35,414 nt of DNA. It comes from Collimonas silvisoli. GTDB taxonomy: Bacteria > Pseudomonadota > Gammaproteobacteria > Burkholderiales > Burkholderiaceae_D. The notes below the pieces were generated by a model that saw nothing but the letters and a program-made list of their open reading frames with translations, did no database searches and was not told the DNA's origin. Shown piece after piece: positions 1-7,766 of the stretch. Both the position numbers and the translations under genes were made by a program. Numbering within the stretch: the stretch's first letter is position 1; each line of letters opens with the position of its first letter. The stretch spans positions 1-35,414 of the forward strand of contig NZ_JAGQEG010000061.1 of the NCBI RefSeq assembly GCF_018305005.1, read 5' to 3'.

Positions 1-8
1 GAAGAAAC

Positions 9-578
9 ATGTTTGGACATAGAAGAGGTTGCGACCGCAGCCGTATGCATCAGGGCCATGAAAGGCAACATCGTGGCGGCGGTCTGTTTGAACGAGGCGG
101 GCGACGTGAAGGCGGGCGTGGCGGGCGCATGTTTGAGCAGGGCAGTTTGCGGCTGGTGATTCTTAATTTGTTGCAAGAAAAGCCACGTCACGGCTACGAG
201 GTCATCAAGGCGATCGAAGAACTGGTTGGCGGCGATTACAGCCCAAGCCCGGGCGTGATCTATCCAACTTTGACATTGCTGGAAGAGCTCGGTTACGCAG
301 CCATCGAGGCTGAAACCGGCGGTAAAAAGTTGTATCGCATCACACCGGAAGGCGCTGCGTTTTTAGCTGCCAACGGCGAAGCCTTGGCCCTGGCGCTGCA
401 GCGTCTGGAAACTGCACAACGTGCATCCGGCAGCTCCGCCCCCGAGTTGCGGCGCGCGATCCAGAATTTCCGCATGGCGCTGCATACACGGCTGGAACGC
501 GGCGAGCTCAGCCAGGAACAAATCCGCGCCATGGTCGACGCCATCGATCTGGCAGCGGTGAAAATCGAACGCATCTGA
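9..578 (+). CDS. PadR-family regulator, YqjI-like metal-responsive type
   Basis: A 189-residue PadR winged-helix repressor. The DNA-binding domain spans roughly residues 45-120 and contains GSLRLVILNLL, RHGYEVIKAIEEL and the very typical SPGVIYPTLTLLEELG, followed by the GGKKLYRITPEG wing. A C-terminal helical part (about 130-189) should dimerise. Before the PadR domain lies a 43-residue extension rich in Gly, Arg and His (H4, C8, H14, H17 and H21 can be seen). The same layout, with a His/Cys-rich head and a closely similar PadR body, is known from E. coli YqjI, a nickel/iron-responsive repressor of the ferric-chelate reductase gene yqjH. Whether this protein binds metal is inference, because its head has more Arg and fewer Cys than YqjI. 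The ATG at 9 is preceded by a purine-rich GAAGAA very close to the window edge. The upstream neighbour, which would test the YqjI link, is outside the window. Confidence 0.88.
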   Translation: MFGHRRGCDRSRMHQGHERQHRGGGLFERGGRREGGRGGRMFEQGSLRLVILNLLQEKPRHGYEVIKAIEELVGGDYSPSPGVIYPTLTLLEELGYAAIEAETGGKKLYRITPEGAAFLAANGEALALALQRLETAQRASGSSAPELRRAIQNFRMALHTRLERGELSQEQIRAMVDAIDLAAVKIERI

Positions 579-635
579 AGCAAGCCACCATGCCGCAACA
601 GGCAAAAGCACGTCGTTAGGAGAGAAGGAGCCGTT

Positions 636-968
636 ATGCGTGAACACCGTTACCGCATCACCCTGGAGCATCTGGCCACGCCGAAGCAAGACGCGCCGGC
701 CCATGCCGCCATCAGTTTTGAGACCGGCAACCACGACGATCTGTTCGCGATCGTCGGCAAGGTACGCAGCAAAGGCCAGTTTGACGCTGATAGCGCTGCC
801 TCATTGGCGCTGGGCTTGAAGCTATTCACTGAAGTGATGATAAAAAATCGCAGCAATCCGCTGTTCGCGGATATCCATCAGCCCATGCGCGATTTTATCC
901 AACAGCTGAAAGCGCAACCGCAAGTGGTGGCAACGCAAACGCCGTCAGCAATGGCGTCGGAAGTATAG
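636..968 (+). CDS. DUF3861 domain protein
   Basis: A 110-residue soluble protein. The N-terminal part (HRYRITLEHL, then ETGNHDDLFAIVGKV at about 29-43) matches my memory of the DUF3861 family, small proteins of unknown function. No signal peptide or membrane segment is visible. The ATG at 636 follows a good Shine-Dalgarno (GGAGAGAAGGAG, about 619-630). The gap to the PadR gene upstream is only 57 bp with no terminator, so the two are probably co-transcribed. A strong hairpin terminator follows at 1023-1068. Function is unknown; co-transcription with a possible metal-responsive repressor is the only clue. Confidence 0.75.
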   Translation: MREHRYRITLEHLATPKQDAPAHAAISFETGNHDDLFAIVGKVRSKGQFDADSAASLALGLKLFTEVMIKNRSNPLFADIHQPMRDFIQQLKAQPQVVATQTPSAMASEV

Positions 969-1022
969 AATGAACACCGAGCCTGGGCGGGACGCCGCTC
1001 GGGTCGTTGAAGTATAAAAAAG

Positions 1023-1068
1023 CAGGGCCAGGATAATTTTCGTAGGATCGGAAATTATCCTGGCCCTG
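1023..1068. terminator. Bidirectional intrinsic terminator
   Basis: A perfect 17-bp stem (arms 1023-1039 and 1052-1068, beginning CAGGGCCAGG) has a 12-nt loop. It is followed by TTTTG on the plus strand and, reading leftward, by CTTTTTT. It lies between the ends of the DUF3861 gene and sbcB, so it can stop both transcripts. Confidence 0.92.
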
Positions 1069-1111
1069 TTTTGTGTTTGCAGTCTTCCCGGGCCAAGCAA
1101 TGGCGGCGGGC

Positions 1112-2545
1112 TTATTCGCGCGCGGGCGCGATCATCTCGGCATAATCATACAGGGCGCCCAGAATTTCTTCGCCGCGTTCATCCGCCGATTCCGATAAAT
1201 TATCGATCTCTTCAAACAGCATATCGACCGTGCGCGCCTTGCCCTCACCCTCGAACAGGCGCGCGGCGCGATGCTCTTCCCAGCGTTGCTGATCATCTAC
1301 GCTCAAGGTTTCAGGGAAATTACGGGCACGGTAGCGGAATGCCAGCTCTTCCAGGCGCTGATCGTCAAAGCTGGTACGGGCGGCGGCCAGTTTTTGCGGC
1401 GACAGCGCGCGCAACTCGTTCAGTTTGCGGCGATCGGTATTGCCGACGAAACCGCCGTACAAGTCTTCATCGACATCGTTTGCCGCCTCTTCTGGGCGCT
1501 GGAAAACCTGGCGCCACAGGCCGTTGAGGTCGGGAGCCTGTGCCGCAATTTCCGCATGGCGCAGCGCTTGCGGGATATCTATGCCCCAGCGCGCCGCCAT
1601 GTCAGTCGATAGCGTCTGCAGTTTGTTGATCACCATCGGCGATTTGTTCAGATGGACCGACTTCAACGGCAGACGCGTCACGCCTTCGGGCAAATCATCG
1701 GTTTTGCTGAACAGGCGGGTGCGCACGGTATCTGCATCCAGGGAAAACAACTCGCTGGGATCAAACGCCAGATCCCAGGCCAGTATTTCATTCTTGTTGG
1801 TGGGATGCACGCCAAGCGGCCACATGACGGCGAGGCAGCCGCGTTCGGCCGGGAACATGCCGGAGATATGCAGGAATGGCCGCGGCGTCGGCAAGCCGAT
1901 TTCAGCGCCGACGCGGTCTTTTTTATGCAGGGCGAGGCAGAAATCGAACAACCTCGGCTGATGCTGCCGGATCAATCGCGCCAGGCCGATCGTTGCCCGC
2001 ACGTCGGACAGCGCATCGTGCGCGGCTTCGTGGCTGAGGCCGTTGGCGGCGGTCAGGTGCTCCAGGCGAAAACTCGGCCGTCCCTCACCGTTGAGCGGCC
2101 ACTGTATGCCGTCCGGCCGCAAGGCATAAGCGGTGCGCACCACATCCAGGATATCCCAGCGGCCGCATTGATTCTGCCATTCGCGCGCGTAAGGATCGAT
2201 CAGGTTGCGCCAGAACAGGAAACGCGTGACCTCGTCATCGAACCGGATCGTGTTGTAGCCGACGCCGATGGTGCCGGGTTCGGAAAACGCCTTTTCGATC
2301 TGCGCCGCGAACTGGTACTCGGCCACGCCGCGCTCCAGGCATAGTTGCGGCGTGATGCCGGTAATCAGGCAAGACTGCGGGTCCGGCAAGAAGTCATTTG
2401 CTGGCTGGCAATACAGCATGATCGGTTCGCCGATTTCATTCAGCTCGGCATCCGTGCGGATGGCGGCAAATTGGGCCGGGCGGTCGCGTCGCGGCTGGAC
2501 GCCGAAAGTTTCGTAGTCGTGCCAGAGGAAGGTGTGGGTAGACAT
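1112..2545 (-). CDS. sbcB: Exodeoxyribonuclease I
   Basis: A 477-residue 3'-5' single-strand DNA exonuclease used in recombination and mismatch repair, cytoplasmic, of normal family length. The DnaQ-like exonuclease fold occupies the N-terminal 190 residues: Exo I motif FLWHDYETFG (residues 6-15, acidic D and E binding metal), Exo II around GVGYNTIRFDDEVTRF, and Exo III HDALSDVRATIGLAR (about 176-190) with the catalytic His and Asp. The SH3-like and C-terminal helical domains follow (LNKSPMVINKL, then LEELAFRYRARNFPE), all diagnostic of ExoI. The start at 2545 gives MSTHTFLWHDYETFG, matching family N-termini. It is a single-gene unit read leftward that ends before the shared terminator at 1023-1068. 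Confidence 0.95.
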   Translation of the reverse strand: MSTHTFLWHDYETFGVQPRRDRPAQFAAIRTDAELNEIGEPIMLYCQPANDFLPDPQSCLITGITPQLCLERGVAEYQFAAQIEKAFSEPGTIGVGYNTIRFDDEVTRFLFWRNLIDPYAREWQNQCGRWDILDVVRTAYALRPDGIQWPLNGEGRPSFRLEHLTAANGLSHEAAHDALSDVRATIGLARLIRQHQPRLFDFCLALHKKDRVGAEIGLPTPRPFLHISGMFPAERGCLAVMWPLGVHPTNKNEILAWDLAFDPSELFSLDADTVRTRLFSKTDDLPEGVTRLPLKSVHLNKSPMVINKLQTLSTDMAARWGIDIPQALRHAEIAAQAPDLNGLWRQVFQRPEEAANDVDEDLYGGFVGNTDRRKLNELRALSPQKLAAARTSFDDQRLEELAFRYRARNFPETLSVDDQQRWEEHRAARLFEGEGKARTVDMLFEEIDNLSESADERGEEILGALYDYAEMIAPARE

Positions 2546-2605
2546 TGGGCTAAGGCTTGCGCATGAGGAAGGTGCAGCAGTTTACAGTCATCTTTCGATG
2601 CCTGT

Positions 2606-2696
2606 ATAGCAGTTTTACAACGCTTTAAGTCAAATCGTAAGAAGGCTCGAAATAGCGCTTTTAGCCCCTTAAATTCACAAAACTGATAACTGCTAT
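2606..2696. repeat. 9-bp inverted repeat in the sbcB/DUF3563 intergenic region
   Basis: ATAGCAGTT at 2606-2614 and AACTGCTAT at 2688-2696 are perfect inverted copies separated by 73 bp. They lie in an A+T-rich divergent promoter region (2546-2794). I see no convincing -35/-10 pair. The repeat could be a spaced operator or chance. Confidence 0.35.
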
Positions 2697-2794
2697 TGGC
2701 AATCGAAATTGGATAATTAATGGGGAAACGCTATTCTGATTGTGCGACGCAACAATTGGCTTGCGGTGAACGCAAAACGAAAGAGGAATTTATC

Positions 2795-3040
2795 ATGTCT
2801 ACAATGACAATCAGCAACAGTTCTAGTATTTCCCGTCCAGCTGCTTTGGTACAAGCTGCCGGTATTTTGAGCAGCATCTCGGCTTTCTTCAAGCGCGTTG
2901 GCACTGCTTACGAGCGTTCGGAAGCCGCACGTAAAGAAGCTTACCTGGCAGAAGCCGTCGATTTGTATGATCTGGAATATCGCATGCAACGCCTGGACCG
3001 TGAAAGCGCCGAGACTGCAGCATGGATCAAAGGTTTCTGA
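2795..3040 (+). CDS. Small DUF3563-family protein
   Basis: An 81-residue protein. The ATG at 2795 was chosen because AAGAGGA (2781-2787) lies at good spacing and the longer in-frame version from 2720 adds unrelated residues. After a Ser-rich N-terminus and a short hydrophobic patch (AALVQAAGILSSISAFF, about 17-33), the C-terminal half has the DUF3563 pattern of charged helices: SEAARKEAYLAEAVDLYDLE and YRMQRLDRES. Family members are short, abundant in Burkholderiales and functionally uncharacterised. The gene stands alone and no terminator is obvious after it. The stretch 3041-3249 holds nothing I recognise. Confidence 0.8.
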   Translation: MSTMTISNSSSISRPAALVQAAGILSSISAFFKRVGTAYERSEAARKEAYLAEAVDLYDLEYRMQRLDRESAETAAWIKGF

Positions 3041-3249
3041 GTTTCAGTTTGAGTCTAGCGTTAGGTTTGGCGGCAGCTAGTTGCCAGCAGTAATGGTATC
3101 TGCAATTGTTTGCAGTCAGAAGTAGTTTCAGCATCTTGTAGTTCATCTATACCGCTGCGTAGCAGTCGGGCATCCCGCCGGCACAGGCCGTCAGATCGGG
3201 TTGCCCCGCTGCTCACACAGTGCATCTCAGTTCACGCGCTGCTATGTAT

Positions 3250-3552
3250 TCAGTGCGATTCCGTCAATAGCGTGAAATGCTCGACGGTTGGCGGCACTGC
3301 AAAAAACGGTCCGACCAGCGCACGCCACTCGGCAAATGCCGGCGATTCGCGAAAATCCACAGTGTGATTTTCCAGTGTCTGCCAGGAAATTGTCAGCACA
3401 TAGCGTTCCGGCGATTCAATTCCCTTATGTATCTTGAAGCCGGAAAATCCCTTGGCTTTGCTGATGACTTGTTCGATCCCGCGTTGAATGGCGGCATCGA
3501 ACTCCTGTTGTTTACCGGGTTGGATACGGATATCGGCTAATTCGAGAATCAT
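3250..3552 (-). CDS. Antibiotic biosynthesis monooxygenase (ABM) domain protein
   Basis: A 100-residue single-domain protein with a ferredoxin-like dimeric alpha/beta barrel. It begins MILELADIRIQPGKQQEFDA, continues with KGFSGFKIHKGIESPERYV and ends with the ABM-typical WQTLENHTVDFRESPAFAEW and VEHFTLL. ABM proteins include cofactor-free monooxygenases, heme-degrading enzymes and many proteins of unknown substrate; I cannot choose among these. The ATG at 3552 is preferred because the upstream in-frame extension to 3618 is not family-like and a GGAAA sits just upstream. The gene is monocistronic and divergent from the membrane-protein gene at 3684. Confidence 0.85.
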   Translation of the reverse strand: MILELADIRIQPGKQQEFDAAIQRGIEQVISKAKGFSGFKIHKGIESPERYVLTISWQTLENHTVDFRESPAFAEWRALVGPFFAVPPTVEHFTLLTESH

Positions 3553-3683
3553 GGGATTTCCATCGTTGTTGGTTGGCGGAATCAGGATTGTCGCATTTTT
3601 AGCTGGATCAGGCGGCAATCAACCTTTGTGGATTGCCTGCCGATTGACTATGCTGAAAGCATAAACAGTCATAGGAGGCCATC

Positions 3684-4202
3684 ATGGTGGGCAGAAAAAG
3701 ACTTTACTTCATGTTGCCGGATGTTCCCAGTGCACGCAGCACGCTGGACGAGTTGCTGTTGGCCCGGATCGGGATTCGGCACATTCACTTCTGGGGCGCC
3801 GAAGGAAAGCTGCCGGCTGATATGCCTGAAGCCAATGTGTTGCATAAAACCGATCTTGCCAACGGTGCTGAAGTCGGTTTGCTGGCAGGCGGCGTGATAG
3901 GTTTGGTGCTGGGCATGTGGCTGGTGTATTTCCCGCCGGATTGGGTGCATCTGAATTGGCTGGCGCTGGTCGCGCTGACATTGGCAGGCGCAGTGCTCGG
4001 CAGCTGGATGTCGGGCATGGCGGCGGCGGCGATTCCCAACTCCCGCCTGAAGGAGTTTCACGCCGGGATTGAAGAGGGCAAGATACTGCTGCTGGTCGAT
4101 GTGCCGTTCAAACAGGTGCCGGCGATAGAAGAATTAATTGAAAAGCGTCATCCGGAAGCTGCTTTTTCTGGAGTGGAAAAACATATTCCTATGTTCCCAT
4201 GA
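3684..4202 (+). CDS. Two-helix membrane protein, DUF1269-like
   Basis: A 172-residue protein with a soluble N-terminal part (about 1-60, RLYFMLPDVPSARSTLDEL), two closely spaced hydrophobic Gly-rich helices (about 63-84 and 92-118) and a soluble C-terminal part (KILLLVDVPFKQVPAIEELI). This sandwich of two ferredoxin-like halves around a Gly-rich hairpin resembles the DUF1269 / general-stress-like membrane proteins. The family name is tentative and the function unknown. A strong AGGAGG (3673-3678) precedes the ATG at 3684. An intrinsic terminator follows at 4227-4254, so it is a single-gene unit. Confidence 0.85.
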   Translation: MVGRKRLYFMLPDVPSARSTLDELLLARIGIRHIHFWGAEGKLPADMPEANVLHKTDLANGAEVGLLAGGVIGLVLGMWLVYFPPDWVHLNWLALVALTLAGAVLGSWMSGMAAAAIPNSRLKEFHAGIEEGKILLLVDVPFKQVPAIEELIEKRHPEAAFSGVEKHIPMFP

Positions 4203-4226
4203 TTGCATCGGACTAGCGACAATCAG

Positions 4227-4254
4227 ACACCGGCCATCCCGCCGGTGTTTTTTT
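4227..4254 (+). terminator. Intrinsic terminator
   Basis: An 8-bp GC-rich stem (ACACCGGC 4227-4234 with GCCGGTGT 4241-4248), a 6-nt loop and a run of seven T follow the membrane-protein gene. Confidence 0.93.
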
Positions 4255-4428
4255 ATGCATTCGCAATACATTTATTTCCTGATCGCATTGTTATTTTGCG
4301 GCCGCCTTCGTACACTAGCTTCCGGTCAAAAACAAAATCAACCGTACGGTTTTACGCTGCCCCCGTGTTCGGCTAGCAGCCGATCCAGCCACGACAGGCA
4401 CGTAAATCGTCACACAGAGAGGAAATTC

Positions 4429-5727
4429 ATGGCGGCTTCTTATTTTCCCAGATGGCGTCTGCGCGCCAGTCCGGCCGACGGTCAGGGGCAGGTTATCGCT
4501 GCCGACGAACGTTTGCCGTGGCCGCAGACTTTCGCCATGGGGGTGCAGCACGTTGTGGCGATGTTCGGTGCGACGGTGCTGGCGCCATTGCTGATGGGTT
4601 TCGATCCGAATCTGGCGATTTTCATGTCAGGCATCGGCACCTTGCTGTTTTTTGTGCTGGTCGGCGGCCGGGTGCCGAGCTATCTCGGTTCCAGTTTTTC
4701 TTTTATCGGCCTGGTGATTGCGGTCAGCGCCTACGGCGGCCATGGCCTGAATTCCAACCTCGGCGTTGCGTTGGGCGGGATTATCGCCTGCGGCGTGTTG
4801 TACGCGCTGATCGGCTTGCTGGTGATGGCGATCGGCACGCGCTGGATCGAAACCTTGATGCCGCCGGTAGTCACCGGTGCGGTGGTGGCGGTGATCGGGC
4901 TCAATCTGGCGCCGATTGCGGTCAAGGGCGTCAGCGGTAATAACTTCGATGCCTGGATGGCGCTGGGAACGGTCTTGTGCGTCGGCGGCGTCGCCGTGTT
5001 TGCCCGCGGCATGGTGCAGCGGCTGCTGATACTGGTCGGCCTGATGCTGGCCTATGTGATTTATGCGGTGCTGACCAACGGCGCCGGTCTCGGCAAGCCG
5101 ATTGATTTTGGCATAGTCGCGCAAGCTGCCTGGTTCGGCGTCCCGCATTTTTCTGCGCCGGTATTCAAGGCCGATGCAATGGCTTTGCTGGCGCCGATTG
5201 CGATTATCCTGGTGGCAGAAAACCTGGGCCATATCAAGGCGGTGGCCGCCATGACCGGACAAAATCTCGATAAATACATGGGCCGCGCTTTCGTCGGCGA
5301 TGGCTTGGCGACGATTGTCTCGGGCAGCGTCGGCGGCACCGGCGTCACCACTTACGCTGAAAATATCGGCGTGATGGCGGTCACCAAGATTTATTCAACC
5401 TTGGTATTCGTGGTGGCGGCTTGCCTGGCAATCTTCCTGGGTTTCTCACCGAAATTCGGCGCCGTGATTCAAACCATTCCTGGCGCTGTGCTGGGCGGCG
5501 TCTCGAGTGTGGTGTTTGGCTTGATTGCCGTGGCGGGCGCGCGTATCTGGGTCGAGAACAAGGTCGACTTTTCCAACAATCGCAATCTGATCGTGGCTGC
5601 CGTGACCTTGGTGCTGGGGGCCGGCGACTTTACCTTGAAGCTTGGCCAGTTCTCCCTGGGCGGCATCGGCACCGCGACTTTTGGGGCGATTATCCTGCAC
5701 GCTTTGCTGCGGGAAAAGAAGGCTTGA
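4429..5727 (+). CDS. NCS2 (uracil/xanthine-type) nucleobase permease
   Basis: A 432-residue inner-membrane transporter with about 14 hydrophobic segments, normal for the nucleobase-ascorbate transporter family. Clear signatures are LPWPQTFAMGVQHVVAMFGA near the N-terminus (the QH motif), APIAIILVAENLGHIKAV (the substrate-contacting Glu of helix 8) and VGGTGVTTYAENIGVMAVTK (helix 10). The last resembles UraA/RutG rather than the xanthine or urate branches, so a pyrimidine, probably uracil, is the likely substrate, imported with protons. Start: AGAGAGGAAATTC precedes the ATG at 4429; the longer in-frame extension runs back into the previous gene and across its terminator and is rejected. It is a single gene with no metabolic partner in view. 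Confidence 0.92.
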   Translation: MAASYFPRWRLRASPADGQGQVIAADERLPWPQTFAMGVQHVVAMFGATVLAPLLMGFDPNLAIFMSGIGTLLFFVLVGGRVPSYLGSSFSFIGLVIAVSAYGGHGLNSNLGVALGGIIACGVLYALIGLLVMAIGTRWIETLMPPVVTGAVVAVIGLNLAPIAVKGVSGNNFDAWMALGTVLCVGGVAVFARGMVQRLLILVGLMLAYVIYAVLTNGAGLGKPIDFGIVAQAAWFGVPHFSAPVFKADAMALLAPIAIILVAENLGHIKAVAAMTGQNLDKYMGRAFVGDGLATIVSGSVGGTGVTTYAENIGVMAVTKIYSTLVFVVAACLAIFLGFSPKFGAVIQTIPGAVLGGVSSVVFGLIAVAGARIWVENKVDFSNNRNLIVAAVTLVLGAGDFTLKLGQFSLGGIGTATFGAIILHALLREKKA

Positions 5728-5812
5728 ACCAGGCTTGACAGTTCGTCCGTTCATAAAAAAGTTGGACATTGCGCTAGCCGTTCTGCCAAAGTGTGGCAAC
5801 GGCTAGCCTACG

Positions 5813-6352
5813 TTAAGAACTGCGTTTGCGTTGAACCGCCACTGCAGCCGCGGTTCCGGTTGCGTCAGGAGCAATTGGCTTGCGCACGACGGCGTGCAGC
5901 ATGTTCGCTTTTCGCTTGCCCAGCCAGATATGCAGCCATAATCCGGCCGCTGCAGCAGTACCGGCGATCCAGTGGATCAAGCTGATCCACGGACGGGATT
6001 GTTCATCTCCCGCATAGTACAAGCCGTACCCAGTCAGCAACAATACGGCGACAAGCGCCAGCATAAACAGGCCGCTGCGATGGTTTTTCCGTAGCCGCCA
6101 GGCGCTAGCAATGTGACCTGGCAGGAGAGAGCCGATGACCATCAGGAACCCCATCGCCGCCGCGCCATGCAAGCGCAGCCACCACGGCTCGGACGGATGG
6201 TGCGCGTCACCGAATTCTCCAGGAGCGGCAAGGAAATTGTGGGCGATCAGCCAACCGAGACCAGAGAGGAAGAGTATTGCGCCTATCAGATAAATCCAGC
6301 GCTCGTGTTGCCGGCTCAATCGTATCGGCATAGGTGGAATACGTGATTTCAT
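5813..6352 (-). CDS. Four-helix membrane protein, DUF4405-like, probable heme-binding electron carrier
   Basis: A 179-residue inner-membrane protein and last gene of the flavin operon. Its ATG overlaps the apbE stop as ATGA (6349-6352), which fixes the start. Four hydrophobic helices lie at about 19-41, 60-81, 94-114 and 123-144. Histidines sit near both ends of helix 2 (H62, H80) and of helix 4 (H127, H141). A 14-residue His-His spacing within a helix is what bis-His diheme b-type bundles use, and DUF4405/cytochrome b561-like proteins have this form. Heme binding is inference. The loop after helix 1 is rich in His, Trp and Pro (DAHHPSEPWWLRLHG). The C-terminal tail (about 145-179) is basic and Ala-rich. 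Its likely role is passing electrons between the quinone pool and the periplasmic flavoprotein encoded two genes upstream. Confidence 0.85.
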   Translation of the reverse strand: MKSRIPPMPIRLSRQHERWIYLIGAILFLSGLGWLIAHNFLAAPGEFGDAHHPSEPWWLRLHGAAAMGFLMVIGSLLPGHIASAWRLRKNHRSGLFMLALVAVLLLTGYGLYYAGDEQSRPWISLIHWIAGTAAAAGLWLHIWLGKRKANMLHAVVRKPIAPDATGTAAAVAVQRKRSS

Positions 6353-7245
6353 GGCGTTATTTCTGTTTGCAGCAGTCTTGCCCCGCACGAGCGGACGGCC
6401 TGCCCGTCGGTCACGATTGCTTGCGCATTAAAGCGCTCAAGAATAGCCGGCGCATCTATTGGCGCAAGTCGTACAACCTTGGTCAACGCATCGGCGGTCA
6501 TGCAGTCAGGCGCGACGACACTGACACTGTCGCCCCATGTGGTGCAAATCCGTTGTTGCGGGTCGACTAAAGGATCGATCCGATGTTTATCGCTGCCAAT
6601 GCCCGCAAAATATCCGGCTGAGGTAGCAATCGCATGGTTGGATAGGTATCCCAGCGGGATCAGCGAGGCAGGCTGGTCCGGCTGCCGCACATGAATCGCT
6701 TGCGGTTCGCCGAAGCAACGTAAATCTCCGCCCGCATTGACCGTGCCGCTGGCAATGCCGTGCGATTGCAGTGCTGCAATCGCACAATCAACGGCATATC
6801 CTTTCGCTATGCCGCCCAAGTCGATGCATCCACGGCGCTGCCAACGCACGCGGTGGCCATTGAGCAATTCCAGATCGCGATAAGTGACATCGATAGCTGC
6901 CGACTGTTGCAGGCGGTGCGCAGGCAAAAATCCGTTATCCACCAGAACCGCGGCGGTCGAGATGTCGAAAGCGCCTGCGGACAGGTCGCCCAATTGATGC
7001 GCGAATTCCAAGACCTTGAAAGTATGTGGATCAACGCAAATTTCACATGCCGGATCAGCTGCATTAATTCGCGAGACATCGCTGCCCGCGTCGTGAAAAC
7101 TCATCAGCTGCTGGACCCGCTCAATGGCTGCATATGCCGCGTTGCATGCTTCGGACAAGATCGCAGGATCGCCGGCGATCTTGATTTCGACCAGCGTTCC
7201 AAGCAGCGGGCGTGCCCGGCGCAGGCTATTTGAGGGCAACGGCAT
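6349..7245 (-). CDS. apbE: FAD:protein FMN transferase (ApbE)
   Basis: A 298-residue Mg-dependent flavin transferase that links FMN covalently to a Thr/Ser of FMN-binding domains. Visible signatures are RPLLGTLVEI (about 12-21), GAFDIST (91-97), DLGGIAKGYAVD (142-153), VNAGGD (169-174), HRIDP (221-225) and MTADALTK (249-256) with the metal-binding Asp. The immediately upstream gene encodes a protein with the target motif, so the substrate is almost certainly that neighbour. The ATG at 7245 is preferred (20-bp overlap with the upstream gene); an in-frame ATG at 7272 is possible. Neither start gives a signal peptide or lipobox, unlike E. coli ApbE, which is a periplasmic lipoprotein. No strong Shine-Dalgarno is visible, suggesting translational coupling. 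Confidence 0.94.
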   Translation of the reverse strand: MPLPSNSLRRARPLLGTLVEIKIAGDPAILSEACNAAYAAIERVQQLMSFHDAGSDVSRINAADPACEICVDPHTFKVLEFAHQLGDLSAGAFDISTAAVLVDNGFLPAHRLQQSAAIDVTYRDLELLNGHRVRWQRRGCIDLGGIAKGYAVDCAIAALQSHGIASGTVNAGGDLRCFGEPQAIHVRQPDQPASLIPLGYLSNHAIATSAGYFAGIGSDKHRIDPLVDPQQRICTTWGDSVSVVAPDCMTADALTKVVRLAPIDAPAILERFNAQAIVTDGQAVRSCGARLLQTEITP

Positions 7246-7741
7246 ACGTTGCCAGCACGCGCTTGACGCCATCGGCGATGTGCTTGGATGAGAGCGTTGC
7301 TCCGCTGATGTTGCGAATGTCTTTTTCCAGCTTTAACGAGTCTGCCGCGGTCTTGCCGACAAACTGCTTGCGCCATTCCGGATTGCGGACCTCGTAGCCG
7401 TACGATTCCCGGTACTCCATGATTTCGATCTGCTTGACGCTGCCATCTGCGTTCAAGCCGACTGCATACGTAATGAATTCATGCTTGCCGACCACCTCAT
7501 CGAGAATAAACCATCCGCCGCCGGCAACCTTCCACGCCTTGATCTCTTTATGACGGACATTGACGTCTGTCATCTTGTCGATTTGTTTAGCTTGCTCGTC
7601 GCTCAGGGTGATAAACGCGGGTGTGAATTTTTCATTCGGAAAGATGGCTTGCTGCGCCTGTTCCGGCGTGAAATAGGTAGTGGCGTAAACCGATGTCGAA
7701 ATAGCTGCCACCGGAAGCCATATCCATGGACTGTGTTTCAC
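7226..7741 (-). CDS. Exported FMN-binding domain protein, covalent flavinylation target
   Basis: A 171-residue periplasmic flavoprotein. A Sec signal peptide (MKHSPWIWLPVAAISTSVYA, about 1-20) precedes a region with TPEQAQQAIFPNEKF and then the FMN_bind domain (about 70-168): VVGKHEFITYAVGLNADGSV, IEIMEYRESYGYEV and DIRNISGATLSS. The S146-G147-A148-T149 motif is the ApbE flavinylation site, with Thr149 the expected FMN attachment residue. NqrC, RnfG and NosR use the same motif. The start is a GTG at 7741 with AGGGA eight bases upstream. The gene follows the DUF6662 gene by 25 bp and overlaps apbE. Its likely role is a one- or two-electron relay in the periplasm; the redox partner is inferred to be the membrane protein at 5813-6352. 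Confidence 0.93.
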   Translation of the reverse strand: MKHSPWIWLPVAAISTSVYATTYFTPEQAQQAIFPNEKFTPAFITLSDEQAKQIDKMTDVNVRHKEIKAWKVAGGGWFILDEVVGKHEFITYAVGLNADGSVKQIEIMEYRESYGYEVRNPEWRKQFVGKTAADSLKLEKDIRNISGATLSSKHIADGVKRVLATYAVALK

Positions 7742-7766
7742 TTAAGTTCCCTTAGCTTGGTTTCGT

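Noticed and set aside
3110-3367. Plus-strand ORF overlapping the ABM-protein gene
   Set aside because: Ser/Arg/Cys-rich translation with no Shine-Dalgarno; it runs through the 3' end of a well-supported minus-strand gene.
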